Positions 52,819 to 61,704 of a DNA stretch of 64,000 bases are shown piece by piece. Each line of letters opens with the position of its first letter. The stretch's first letter is position 1. The stretch is from an uncultured Burkholderiales bacterium (lineage in GTDB: Bacteria; Pseudomonadota; Gammaproteobacteria; Burkholderiales; Burkholderiaceae_C): assembly GCA_903838355.1 (NCBI GenBank), contig CAILYC010000040.1, forward strand, positions 1 through 64,000, in the 5' to 3' direction. The position numbers were made by a program, and so were the translations under genes. A model generated the notes under the pieces. The model did no database searches, was not told the DNA's origin, and saw only the letters and a list, made by a program, of their open reading frames with translations.

Positions 52819-53844
52819 ATGTTTGCCCCGTCCTCGAAGAAATCCTCCACGACACCCTACATGACATCCCCCATGACCCCTCCCTTGACCCTCTCTTCAA
52901 GCCCCAAGGCAACAAGCCCAGACTGGTCCGCGCTGGCCCTCGCCTTGGAAGAGAACCCCGACTACAAGGTTCTGCGCCGCTTGAATCCCGAGAAGTGGCT
53001 CTTGGCGAATGAGACTGCGGTCCATCGCCTCGGCACCCTCAAAGGCGTGGTCTTGGACACCGAGACCACGGGCATGAACAGTTTGAGCGACAAGGTGATT
53101 GAACTGGGCATGATCGTCTTTGAATACGACCCCGTGAGCGCCAAGGTGGTGAGTGTTTCGCGCGTTTTCAATGAACTGGAAGACCCGGGCTTTGCGATAC
53201 CACCAGAGAGCACAGAGATTCACCACATCACCGATGCGATGGTCAAGGGCAAATCCATCAATGACCAAGCCGTGCATGATTTACTTCAAGGGGTGAGTCT
53301 GGTGATCGCCCATAACGCTCGTTTTGATCGGCCCTTTGTAGAAAACAGGTGGCCCATTTTCACCACACTACCATGGGGTTGCAGCATTCAAGATGTGAAC
53401 TGGCGCACCAATGGCGTGGGCTCGGCCAAGTTGGAGTATTTGGCCATGCTGCAAGGAGTTTTCTATGAAGCACACCGTGCCGTCACCGACTGCTGGGCCC
53501 TGCTTGAGATCTTGAACATGCACCTCAGCAAAGAGAACCAAACCGTGGCCCAAGGCCTGTTTGAATCCATCGATAAAAAAGAGCATCAAGTTTATGCGAT
53601 TGGCGCCCCCTTTGAGAGCAAAGACCTCTTGAAATCCAGAGCCTATCGCTGGAATGCCGAAATCAAAAGCTGGAGCAAGGTCCTCGGCTCTTTTGAGGGC
53701 ATGAAGGAAGAACTCGCTTGGCTCAAGGTCAATGTGTATGGCCACAAAAAAGACGCCAAGGTGGAAATCGAGACCTTCTCGCGCCTTGAAAAGTATTCAG
53801 ATCGACCTGGGGACATCAAACTCCAAAGCTTGGCCACGCTCTAA
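52819..53844 (+). CDS. DnaQ-like DEDDh 3'-5' exonuclease
   Basis: This is an exonuclease of the DNA polymerase III epsilon/RNase T fold. The four acidic residues and the His are visible: VVLDTETTGMN, the segment HHITDAMVKGKS, IAHNARFDRPF and HRAVTDCWALLEIL. The C-terminal 130 residues (from IGAPFESKDLLKSRAYRWN) are an extra domain not found in plain epsilon subunits. Start choice is uncertain: 52819 (MFAPSSKK) and 52861 (MTSPMTPP) both lack a clear ribosome site. The track start 52711 includes an improbable six-His run. Confidence 0.8.
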   Translation: MFAPSSKKSSTTPYMTSPMTPPLTLSSSPKATSPDWSALALALEENPDYKVLRRLNPEKWLLANETAVHRLGTLKGVVLDTETTGMNSLSDKVIELGMIVFEYDPVSAKVVSVSRVFNELEDPGFAIPPESTEIHHITDAMVKGKSINDQAVHDLLQGVSLVIAHNARFDRPFVENRWPIFTTLPWGCSIQDVNWRTNGVGSAKLEYLAMLQGVFYEAHRAVTDCWALLEILNMHLSKENQTVAQGLFESIDKKEHQVYAIGAPFESKDLLKSRAYRWNAEIKSWSKVLGSFEGMKEELAWLKVNVYGHKKDAKVEIETFSRLEKYSDRPGDIKLQSLATL

Positions 53845-54153
53845 TGCTTGACATTTAAAGAGCGAGGTCAGACACGCCGGGGGCGGTGGCCATCGAGCCT
53901 GCGAGCGAGGTCGCAAAAGAGTTTTCGATCGCACTCAAGAACCGGGAGGTCAATGTTGCGGGCAAAGCGCCTTTGCATCAGCCTTTGTAGATTGAACGCT
54001 GAGTTCTCATTGCCAAAGCCTAGACCAACAGGTCCTCAGGTCCTCATGTCCATAGCTCCCGAGTCACCGTGCCACTCATCGGCAAAACGCTCCGCACCCA
54101 ACACGCCAGCCAACACCCATCACTTGAACACTCAAGGGGTGTGAAGGCCAAAG
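53845..54153. other. Intergenic stretch with no recognisable gene
   Basis: Neither strand shows a convincing protein. The 98-residue plus-strand ORF (53848) is Arg/Ser-rich and has no ribosome site. The phrase TTGACATTTAAAG with GAGGTCAGAC near 53850 resembles sequences found beside REP-associated transposase genes, but no transposase is present. Confidence 0.4.
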
Positions 54154-54519
54154 TTACTGAACGGGTTGCCAAGGCACTGGGCAAGACGACACCTGGGGGT
54201 AATACTGCTGATAGCTGGGACAGTAATAGGCCACGGGGGCCGCACCTTGCATGACTGGCGCGCCGCCATAGACCGGTGCGGGGTTCACCACCACAGGAGG
54301 GGTAGCATAGACGGCACCATAGGCTGGATAAGTCGCCGCATAGACAGCACTTCCCACCAAGGCACCCGCCACAAAAGGCACCCCCCAACCACCGCCGTAA
54401 TAACCACCGCGGGCATATCCACCGTGCCCGCCACCGTAATGTGCAAACCCATGGGCTTGGCTGGTCAAACTGGTACAAAGCAAGACTGATGTGAACATCA
54501 AAAGTGTGAGTTTTTTCAT
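54154..54519 (-). CDS. Small exported Gly/Tyr-rich protein
   Basis: ATG 54519 (MKKLTLLMFTSVLLC) has a strong AAAGGAGG upstream. A signal peptide is followed by Gly/Tyr/His repeats (HYGGGHGGYARGGYYGGGW), a short hydrophobic stretch and the C-terminal pattern YYCPSYQQYYPQVSSCPVPW. Small exported proteins ending in this cysteine/tyrosine pattern are common in Burkholderiales, without a defined role. The two cysteines could form a disulfide in the periplasm or at the surface. Confidence 0.75.
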   Translation of the reverse strand: MKKLTLLMFTSVLLCTSLTSQAHGFAHYGGGHGGYARGGYYGGGWGVPFVAGALVGSAVYAATYPAYGAVYATPPVVVNPAPVYGGAPVMQGAAPVAYYCPSYQQYYPQVSSCPVPWQPVQ

Positions 54520-54707
54520 GTTGCCTCCTTTGAGGATAGGGCTGAGTTTAATCACCTTGGTCAATTAACCTATCATCGGTCTTTTGATCCCCCAGGTCAA
54601 TGGGTTTGAGCCTGGTAATCTTACAACGCAATGCACCCCACCCAGGATGACACAACAAAGACTTGCAATGTAAAGTACTTTGTAGGACTAGAATGATTTT
54701 TCGTGTC

Positions 54708-55076
54708 ATGAAAAAGGTTAAGACCATGCGCTCACCCCTTTCTAACGCCATCGGCTTCAAATCCCTCACTTGGGCTTGCATCGGCTTGACTCTGTTACTG
54801 GGGTTTACCCAAGCGCAAAGTGCGGGCCCCACCATCAAAAGCCGTGATTTGCCCACTTCTCTGTACAGCTACTGGGTCAAACAAAAACCCGACTTGGGCA
54901 GCATGGGCCACTGCGCCGTGGCCTTTGACAGTGGAACCGATGAGCGCAAAATGGCCTATGGTTGCTCCGTCTTCATCAAAATGTCAGCCCAAGGCGAGCG
55001 CAAAGCCTTGCAATACTGCGAGACGATGCGCGCCAACAATCAAATCAAAGCGCCTTGCCAACTCGTGGTTGAATGA
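54708..55076 (+). CDS. Small exported protein of unknown function
   Basis: The frame from ATG 54708 (MKKVKTMRS) has a signal peptide (LTWACIGLTLLLGFTQAQSAG). A soluble domain of about 85 residues follows with four cysteines (GHCAVAF, YGCSVFI, QYCETMR, APCQLVV), spaced to give two disulfides. I recognise no family with confidence. An ATG at 54726 is an alternative start. It diverges from the Gly/Tyr-rich exported protein. Confidence 0.65.
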   Translation: MKKVKTMRSPLSNAIGFKSLTWACIGLTLLLGFTQAQSAGPTIKSRDLPTSLYSYWVKQKPDLGSMGHCAVAFDSGTDERKMAYGCSVFIKMSAQGERKALQYCETMRANNQIKAPCQLVVE

Positions 55077-55096
55077 GCTTGTAGATCAGGGCGCAA

Positions 55097-55474
55097 TCAC
55101 GAGAGTGAGATGGCCATGAGGCTCACCACACACGCATACGCCACGGTCCAACAAATGGTGCGCCAAGTGGGTCGATCGGTGACATAAAAAAAGACATAGA
55201 GCCAGCGTGCTGCGATGAACACCACACTCAACTGATCGATGCGTGTGCTCTCGACACCGGCCAAGGTGGCCACCAAGACCGAAGCAGCAAAAAAAGGAAA
55301 GGCCTCAAAACTGTTGTGCTGCGCTGCATTGGCCCGCGCCCTGAACCCCGTTTGACGCGCCAACCACTCTCGCGGATTGTGATTGTCAAACTCTTTGAAT
55401 TGCCACTTGGCAATGGTGGTGCACATCACGGGCGTGATGCCAGCCAATAAAATACATAAAAAAGCAATGTTCAT
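55097..55474 (-). CDS. MAPEG family membrane protein
   Basis: This four-helix membrane protein belongs to the MAPEG family (glutathione- and eicosanoid-related). It has the family segments TGFRARANAAQHNSFEAFPF and AARWLYVFFYVTDRPTWRT. Bacterial members are mostly uncharacterised. ATG 55474 (MNIAFLCILLAG) begins directly with the first membrane helix and is preferred to the GTG at 55498. The product is 125 residues. Confidence 0.85.
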   Translation of the reverse strand: MNIAFLCILLAGITPVMCTTIAKWQFKEFDNHNPREWLARQTGFRARANAAQHNSFEAFPFFAASVLVATLAGVESTRIDQLSVVFIAARWLYVFFYVTDRPTWRTICWTVAYACVVSLMAISLS

Positions 55475-55643
55475 TGTTGCACTCAGGTTTAACACCAAGA
55501 CGGTCCGAATATTGTATTGGGCTCTGGACTTGAAGGGCTAGACCAGCAAAGAATAGCGCCACGACAAAGTTCTTGCTCAATTGGGGGAAAGTCTCATTGA
55601 GCCGTGTAAAACGGTCTGCATTTGGAATCTACAATGCACTGCC

Positions 55644-57077
55644 ATGTCCAAGCTTCAAGAACTTCTTCACCCCTCTCACATTGTGCCCTTGATCGTGGCC
55701 AGTGCTTTTTTCATGGAAAACCTGGACGGCTCGGTCATCAACACGGCCTTGCCCCAAATGGCCTTGTCGATGGGGGTCAGTGCGGTGGACATGAGCATTG
55801 GTATCACGTCTTACTTGATCACGCTGGCGGCCTTTATTCCCTTGAGTGGTTGGTTTGCCGATCGTTTTGGTGCGCAGCGCGTGTTCGGCTGCGCCGTGGC
55901 CATCTTCACCCTGGCCTCGATAGGCTGCGCCTTGAGTGAAACGGTGCAAGCCTTTACCCTGGCACGAATCCTTCAAGGCATGGCAGGCGCCATGATGGTC
56001 CCTGTGGGCCGACTCATCGTGCTCAGAATTACACCCAAAGATCAATTGGTCAAAGTGGTGGCCCTCATCACCTGGCCTGGGCTCATGGCCCCGATTGTCG
56101 GGCCGCCTTTGGGGGGTTTCATCACCACTTACTTTTCTTGGCACTACATTTTTTATTTGAATGTGCCATTGGGGCTCATTGGGCTTTGGCTCATCAAAAA
56201 GTTCATCACCAACCAAAGTGAGGACAGCAAAAGACCCCTGGATTTTGTGGGTTTTGTGCTCATAGGCTTGGGACTGGCCACCTTTGTGATGGCGGTGGAG
56301 TCTTTGGGCAATGAAGGCCTGTCTGAGCACTGCGGTGGTTTGTTTTTGGCTTGTGCCACATTGGGGGTCTTGGCTTGGTGGCACACCCAAAGGCACCCGA
56401 CACCGCTCTTGAATTTCTCCGTGCTGCGCGTGCCCACCTTTGGCACCATTTTCTTTTATGGATCACTCACTCGCGTGTGCATTGGCGCCACCCCCTTTTT
56501 AGCGCCCTTGATGTTTCAAGTGGCCTTTGGCTACAACGCCTTTGCCTCTGGCCTCTTGCTGCTCTCGGCCATGCTCGGCAACCTCGGGCTCAAGCCCTTC
56601 ACCCCCAAGCTATTGCGGCGTTTTGGATTTCGCTCCATCATGCTGGGAAATGGTTGCTTGGCCGCTTGCTCAGCCTTTGCCATCGGGCTTTTGAGTCCCA
56701 CCTCCCCCGTGGCCATCATTGTCATGGTCATGTTGGTCTATGGCATCACACGCTCCATGCAATTCACCTGCATCCAGACGATGGCCTTTGCCGATATACC
56801 GCCTGAGCAAATGAGCGGGGCCAACACCCTTTTTAGCACCATGGCCCAACTCACCCAAGGGGTCGGGGTGGCGCTTGGCGCCACCCTGATCCATGCCAGT
56901 GTCTACCTGCGCCAAGGAGACATCCATCACCCTCAGTCCAACGACTTTGAACTCGCATTTTTTGGGGTGAGCGGCCTCATCTTTATCTCACTCTTGGGTT
57001 ACCGCGCTCTAGGCTTGGATGCGGGAGCATCGGTGAGCAAACACGAAAAGTTCCACATCCACACAACGCCCAAATAA
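55644..57077 (+). CDS. DHA2-family multidrug efflux transporter (EmrB/QacA type)
   Basis: This 14-helix MFS proton antiporter of 477 residues has helix 1 motif VASAFFMENLDGSVINTALP, motif A ADRFGAQRVFGCAVAIF and motif C PIVGPPLGGFI. The ENLDGSVINTALP motif (D1) is typical of DHA2 drug exporters. No periplasmic adaptor (EmrA) gene adjoins it, so it probably works alone. ATG 55644 (MSKLQELL) is chosen over the track start at 55581. Confidence 0.87.
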   Translation: MSKLQELLHPSHIVPLIVASAFFMENLDGSVINTALPQMALSMGVSAVDMSIGITSYLITLAAFIPLSGWFADRFGAQRVFGCAVAIFTLASIGCALSETVQAFTLARILQGMAGAMMVPVGRLIVLRITPKDQLVKVVALITWPGLMAPIVGPPLGGFITTYFSWHYIFYLNVPLGLIGLWLIKKFITNQSEDSKRPLDFVGFVLIGLGLATFVMAVESLGNEGLSEHCGGLFLACATLGVLAWWHTQRHPTPLLNFSVLRVPTFGTIFFYGSLTRVCIGATPFLAPLMFQVAFGYNAFASGLLLLSAMLGNLGLKPFTPKLLRRFGFRSIMLGNGCLAACSAFAIGLLSPTSPVAIIVMVMLVYGITRSMQFTCIQTMAFADIPPEQMSGANTLFSTMAQLTQGVGVALGATLIHASVYLRQGDIHHPQSNDFELAFFGVSGLIFISLLGYRALGLDAGASVSKHEKFHIHTTPK

Positions 57078-57078
57078 C

Positions 57079-58425
57079 TCAGGACTTGAACGACGCCAGA
57101 CAAGACTCGACAACCAAGGCAATGCCCAGCAGTTGGGCGTCTTGGCCAGCGACATGTGAGAGCATCAGACCCATCGGGAGTTCATCTGCACTTTGACAAG
57201 GCAAGCTGATGGAGCAGCCGTCCAAGAAATTAAACACGGACGTGTTCCTGAGCATCAATCGGTTGGCTCGGGTAAAGGCCTCATCATCATGGCGCAAAGA
57301 CGCGATGGCAGGCGCCACCATTGGTGTGGTCGGGCACAAGACCGCGTCAAAGCCTGAGAACGCTTGCTGCACATTCAAGATCCACTGCGCGCGTGCCTTG
57401 AGCAAATCCCAGTATTGCGCAGCACTCACCCCTTGGCCTTGCTTTAAGCGCACCACGACTCGCGGGTCGATGCGCTTTTCATGCATCATCACCAAGGCGT
57501 GGTGCTCTGCCCAGGCCTCGATGGGCGAGAGACCCGCCGGCGTGTTGATCTCGGCCATCTCGCTCAAAATGGGAACATCCTCTTGCAAGATGATGGCGCC
57601 CTTGCGTGAAAGCGCCGCCAAGCTGCGCTCAAAGGCGTTGGCCACCCCGCTCTCCAAATCGTCCATGACGACGGTTTGGGGGACCAAAAATTTGAGCCCC
57701 TTGAGGTCTCTTTTTTTAACAGACAAAAATTGGCCAGACAGCACCTGATCGAGCTCAATGGCGTCTGTCACACTTTTGGTGATGGCGCACACCGTGTCCA
57801 TGGCAGGACACAGGGGGACGGTGCCACGAATGCTCACACGGGTTTGTGTGTTTTTGAATCCCACCAAACCGCAAAGCGCGGCAGGAATTCGAATGGAGCC
57901 GCCCGTGTCGGAGCCAAGAGCCGCGTGGCAAATGCCCAGTGCCACCGAGACCGCCGCACCACTGCTGGAACCCCCTGGGATTCTGGGCGTTTGAGGGTCG
58001 CAAGGGTTGACCGGTGTGCCGTGGTGAGGATTGATGCCAATGCCTGAAAAGGCAAATTCGGTCATGTTGGTGCGACCCAAGACAATCGCACCGCTCGCCT
58101 TCAAGGACTGCACAGCGTGCGCATCTTGATGAGCCAGCGCCGAGCCTTGCAGCACCACGGAGCCCGCATGGGTGCATTCGCCCTCGACATCAAAGAGATC
58201 TTTGATGCTGACGGGCAAGCCAAGCAGGGGTTGCGATGCAGAAGAAGAAGAAAGAGGGGCGCGCTTGAGTCGCGTGTCAATTGTCCTGGCTTGGGCCAAG
58301 GCCTCTGCTGCATACAGCTTTAAAAAAACCGACTGGGCTGGAGGAGATTGCGCCAAAGCCAAAGACCGTTCAATCAAGTCTTCGTGACTGAGACCCTGGG
58401 CGAGTTGATGCTTCATCGAGGTCAT
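57079..58425 (-). CDS. Amidase signature family hydrolase
   Basis: This is a Ser-Ser-Lys amidase acting on a small amide, ester or the GatA-type reaction. The catalytic Lys is in LPVSIKDLFDVEGE, the Gly/Ser motif is GGSSSGAAVSVALG and the nucleophile region is LGSDTGGSIRIPAALCG. At 448 residues without GatB/GatC neighbours it is a free-standing amidase. phhB lies 25 bp upstream on the same strand. The nearby transporters could supply an amide, but nothing fixes the substrate. Confidence 0.88.
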   Translation of the reverse strand: MTSMKHQLAQGLSHEDLIERSLALAQSPPAQSVFLKLYAAEALAQARTIDTRLKRAPLSSSSASQPLLGLPVSIKDLFDVEGECTHAGSVVLQGSALAHQDAHAVQSLKASGAIVLGRTNMTEFAFSGIGINPHHGTPVNPCDPQTPRIPGGSSSGAAVSVALGICHAALGSDTGGSIRIPAALCGLVGFKNTQTRVSIRGTVPLCPAMDTVCAITKSVTDAIELDQVLSGQFLSVKKRDLKGLKFLVPQTVVMDDLESGVANAFERSLAALSRKGAIILQEDVPILSEMAEINTPAGLSPIEAWAEHHALVMMHEKRIDPRVVVRLKQGQGVSAAQYWDLLKARAQWILNVQQAFSGFDAVLCPTTPMVAPAIASLRHDDEAFTRANRLMLRNTSVFNFLDGCSISLPCQSADELPMGLMLSHVAGQDAQLLGIALVVESCLASFKS

Positions 58426-58450
58426 GGCGTGGAGTCCTACAATTAAGAAT

Positions 58451-58759
58451 TCAGGGGATCAAACTGTCCCAAATTTTATCCATCTCCAAGGCCAAGGCTT
58501 GGTCTCTCAATGTCAACGCGTCCACCTCATGGGTGCTCAAAAACACCTCGACTTTGGCATAGACATTGGACCAATGGGGGTGGTGATCCTGCTGATGAAT
58601 GAGCGTGGCCACTTGGGTCATAAAAGCGAACGCTTGGCCAAAATCCTTGAACAGAAAAACCCGCCTCATCCCCAGACCCAAGGCATCGATTTGCCACTCG
58701 GGTGCCAAGCCTCTCAAAACTTGCAGTTCTTCCTGACTCAAAGGCTTGGGTTTTGGCAT
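58451..58759 (-). CDS. phhB: 4a-hydroxytetrahydrobiopterin dehydratase (pterin carbinolamine dehydratase)
   Basis: This enzyme regenerates the pterin cofactor after aromatic amino acid hydroxylation. The catalytic core is QQDHHPHWSNVYAKVEVFL, followed by STHEVDALTLRD. ATG 58759 (MPKPKPLSQEEL) gives 102 residues, close to family length; an ATG at 58801 would add 14 residues. No phenylalanine hydroxylase gene is in view. Confidence 0.88.
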   Translation of the reverse strand: MPKPKPLSQEELQVLRGLAPEWQIDALGLGMRRVFLFKDFGQAFAFMTQVATLIHQQDHHPHWSNVYAKVEVFLSTHEVDALTLRDQALALEMDKIWDSLIP

Positions 58760-58840
58760 TGTGGGGTTGAGCGGTGGTTGTCCAACAGGATAAAAATCCA
58801 TGCGAATTGAACACCCAGGCAAATTGGATACGCGGCTTGG

Positions 58841-59845
58841 CTACTCCGCTTCAATGCCCCTGAGCTTAATCACGCGACCCCAACGCGGATAATCTTTGGC
58901 CACAACTTGGGCCAACTCGTCGGGGGTTGAACTCTCGGCGTCAAGTCCTGCTTTGCCAAGCAAGTCACGAATCTCAGGCAACTTCAGCACATAAGCGGTC
59001 TCTTTGCTGAGCCGGTCCACCATCTCTTTGGGGGTTTTGGCGGGGTAAAACAAGGCATACCACATTTCCACATCGATGCCCTTGTAACCCAACTCTCCAA
59101 AGGTGGCAACATTGGGTGCAACGGGGTGGCGTTTGGGGCTTCCAACCGCCAAGGCAATCAACTTGCCAGAATTGACAAAGGCTTGGGCCACATGGACGGG
59201 CAAAAAGCCCACCATCAACTCACCCGAGAGCAAATCGTTGGTGTAGCCCGCAGAGCCCTTGTAGGGTACATGCAAAAGATCGAGTTTGGTCTCGAGCTTT
59301 AAGAGCTCCATCGCCATGTGGTGTGGTGTGCCCACACCGGGCGAGCCAAAAGTGACGGCACCCGGTTTGGCCTGCGCCACATGAATCAGATCCTGCACGG
59401 ATTTGATGCCGGTTTTCGGGTTTGTCACGAGCATCAAGGTGCCCCAAGCGGTCATGGACACGGGCGCAAAATCTTTGATGGGATTGAAGGGCACATTCTT
59501 GTACATCTGCTGAGCAATCAGCATCGTGTTGGCACCCATCAAAATGGTGGAGCCGTCGGCCGGCGCTTTGGCCACCATGTCGGCACCAATGTTGCCACTC
59601 GCACCAGGAGAATTTTGCACGACGATGGCCACTCCCAGACGCTCACCGAGCTTGGGAGAAATGGCACGGGCAATGGTGTCCATGCCGGTACCAGGGGTAA
59701 AGGGTACGATCATTTTGACCGATTGAAGGGGGGGTTGGGTTTGGGCTTGGGACTGGGCCCATGAGCCCAAACAAGCCACCAACAATCCCATGACCACACC
59801 CCAAATGCGCCACTGGTTCTGATGAGCAAGGCGGTATGAATCCAT
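58841..59845 (-). CDS. Bug-type (TctC family) periplasmic solute-binding protein
   Basis: This is an extracytoplasmic solute receptor of the tripartite tricarboxylate transporter family, greatly expanded in Comamonadaceae and Bordetella. After the signal peptide (VVMGLLVACLGSWAQSQAQ) come the family segments VKMIVPFTPGTGMDTIARAI, VVQNSPGASGNIGADMVAKA and VTFGSPGVGTPHHMAMELL. No TctA/TctB membrane genes are adjacent, as is usual for Bug orphans. The ligand is unknown. It diverges from the second Liv operon. Confidence 0.9.
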   Translation of the reverse strand: MDSYRLAHQNQWRIWGVVMGLLVACLGSWAQSQAQTQPPLQSVKMIVPFTPGTGMDTIARAISPKLGERLGVAIVVQNSPGASGNIGADMVAKAPADGSTILMGANTMLIAQQMYKNVPFNPIKDFAPVSMTAWGTLMLVTNPKTGIKSVQDLIHVAQAKPGAVTFGSPGVGTPHHMAMELLKLETKLDLLHVPYKGSAGYTNDLLSGELMVGFLPVHVAQAFVNSGKLIALAVGSPKRHPVAPNVATFGELGYKGIDVEMWYALFYPAKTPKEMVDRLSKETAYVLKLPEIRDLLGKAGLDAESSTPDELAQVVAKDYPRWGRVIKLRGIEAE

Positions 59846-60102
59846 TGATTACTTCCTTTTCAAGTCAAAAATATCAGCGTCAAAAAGACCTGAGAATTAA
59901 TTAATGGTAGCATTCTATCGTCCTATTCGCCAATCGAATCAATCGACAGCAGAGACCCCACTTGAGTGCTCTTTTTGGAGAAGTGACTTCAAGCAAAGAC
60001 CGACTAGGATAAACCCTAGAGCCATTGCAAAAACCAACAAAATACCGCTTGACATTGAGCCTACGTGTTAAGCTTATTTCAGCCGTTCACTCTCATGACC
60101 TC

Positions 60103-60891
60103 ATGCCTACTTCGACCATTCTTGAAACACACGATCTGCAAAAAGACTTCAAAGGCTTTGTTGCTGTTAATCGGGTATCTTTAAAGGTCGAGCGCGGTCA
60201 CATCCACGCCATCATTGGGCCCAATGGTGCGGGCAAAACCACCTTTTTCAACCTCCTCACCAAGTTTCTCGCCCCAAGTGCTGGAACGATTGTCTTCAAC
60301 GGTCAAGACATCACCGCGGATCAACCCGCGCAAGTGGCCAGGCGAGGCATCATTCGCTCGTTTCAAATATCCGCGATTTTTCCGCACCTGAGCGTGCTCG
60401 AGAACGTGCGCGTGGCGCTGCAGCGACGCAGCCAACAAAGTTTTCAGTTTTGGCGATCTGAGAAAAGTCTGCACCCCTTGCATGAGCGGTCACTAGAACT
60501 CCTTGCTGAAGTCGGCATTGAATCCTATGCACACCACTTGAGTGCAGAACTCCCTTATGGACTGAAACGCGCGCTCGAAATTGCCACCACCTTGGCGATG
60601 GAGCCAGAGCTCATGCTCCTTGACGAACCCACCCAAGGCATGGGCTTGGAAGACGTCCAAAGGGTGAGTGAGCTCATTAAAAAAGTGAGCGCCGACAAAA
60701 CCATCATCATGGTGGAACACAATATGAAGGTGGTGGCCAGCATTGCCGACCGCATCAGTGTGATGCAGCGCGGCCAAGTCATCGCCGAGGGACCCTACGC
60801 CGAGGTGTCAACCAACCCCCAGGTGCTCGAGGCCTATATGGGACAAGAAGAAGAACCCAGTGCATTGGAGAGTGTCCCCCGTGCACACTGA
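60103..60891 (+). CDS. Liv-type ABC transporter ATP-binding protein (LivG-like), second system
   Basis: This is one of two ATPases of an amino-acid/amide-type importer. Walker A is GPNGAGKTTFFNLLTKF, the signature region is LSAELPYGLKRALEIATTLA and Walker B is LMLLDEPTQGMGLED. The LPYGLKRALEIA form is normal for LivG proteins. ATG 60103 (MPTSTILETHDL) is preferred over the track start at 60025. It is the first gene of the operon; a TTGACA at 60049 could be part of its promoter, but I see no good -10 box. Confidence 0.9.
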   Translation: MPTSTILETHDLQKDFKGFVAVNRVSLKVERGHIHAIIGPNGAGKTTFFNLLTKFLAPSAGTIVFNGQDITADQPAQVARRGIIRSFQISAIFPHLSVLENVRVALQRRSQQSFQFWRSEKSLHPLHERSLELLAEVGIESYAHHLSAELPYGLKRALEIATTLAMEPELMLLDEPTQGMGLEDVQRVSELIKKVSADKTIIMVEHNMKVVASIADRISVMQRGQVIAEGPYAEVSTNPQVLEAYMGQEEEPSALESVPRAH

Positions 60892-61612
60892 AACCACCCA
60901 TCAAAGTACCCCTGGCGCAGTGCTCAAAGTGCACGGCCTGCATGCCCACTACGGCGAGTCGCACATCCTTCACGGCATTGGCTTTGAAGTCTTCGCCGGA
61001 GAAGTTGTGACACTTTTGGGCAGAAACGGCGCGGGCAGAACCACCACGCTCAAATCCATCATGGGGCTCGTGGCCAAACGCCAAGGTTCCATTGAAATTC
61101 AAGGCACAGAGGCCATCCACCTCGAACCCCACCACATTGCCAAATTGGGCCTTGGTTTTTGTCCAGAGGAGCGTGGGATTTTTTCCTCCCTGAGTTGTGA
61201 AGAAAATTTACTCCTCCCACCGATATTAAAGCCCGGCGGCATGACGCTTGAAGCACTCTATGATTTATTTCCCAATCTTTTAGAGCGAAAAGACTCCCCA
61301 GGCACCAAACTGTCTGGGGGCGAACAACAAATGCTCGCCTTGGCACGCATTCTTCGCAGCGGCGCCAAGTTGCTGCTGCTCGATGAAATTTCAGAAGGAC
61401 TGGCCCCCGTGATCGTTCAAAGTCTGGCGCGTTTGATCCTCAGACTCAAAGAGGCCGGTTTCACGATCGTGATGGTGGAACAAAATTTTAGATTTGCAGC
61501 GCCCTTGGCCGATCGCTTTTATGTGATGGACAGAGGGCAAATTGTGCAAACGTTTGAGCAGCCCGATCTCGAACGGGTGAGCCCCAACCTCAAGGAGTTT
61601 CTTGGCGTTTAG
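60881..61612 (+). CDS. Liv-type ABC transporter ATP-binding protein (LivF-like), with Walker A Lys replaced by Arg
   Basis: This is the second ATPase of the importer, with signature KLSGGEQQMLALARILRS and Walker B LLLLDEISEGLAPV. Its Walker A reads GRNGAGRTTT: the invariant Lys is Arg (residue 53, codon AGA). The rest of the ATPase looks intact, and some LivF relatives may share this change, so reduced hydrolysis with the LivG site as the active one is possible. The likely start is GTG 60881 (VHTETTHQS), overlapping the livG stop by 11 bp; GTG codons at 60872 and 60860 are alternatives. Confidence 0.85.
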   Translation: MHTETTHQSTPGAVLKVHGLHAHYGESHILHGIGFEVFAGEVVTLLGRNGAGRTTTLKSIMGLVAKRQGSIEIQGTEAIHLEPHHIAKLGLGFCPEERGIFSSLSCEENLLLPPILKPGGMTLEALYDLFPNLLERKDSPGTKLSGGEQQMLALARILRSGAKLLLLDEISEGLAPVIVQSLARLILRLKEAGFTIVMVEQNFRFAAPLADRFYVMDRGQIVQTFEQPDLERVSPNLKEFLGV

Positions 61613-61704
61613 CGCGTCAGGGCCTTGGCGTGAAGGATCGACATTCTTCAAAAAACGTGTGAATGTTTGTGATGATGATTTTTAGAAAAAACAAGGAGAT
61701 AAGC

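Noticed and set aside
53848-54144. 98-residue plus-strand ORF
   Set aside because: Arg/Ser-rich composition, no ribosome site and no recognisable domain.
60049-60077. Sigma-70 promoter of the second Liv operon based on TTGACA
   Set aside because: No -10 box with acceptable match lies 16-18 bp downstream (best is GCTTAT, three of six).
61642-61667. ACATTC...GAATGT dyad before the second binding-protein gene
   Set aside because: Six-base arms with a 14-bp loop are within chance expectation and no T-tract or conserved spacing supports a site.
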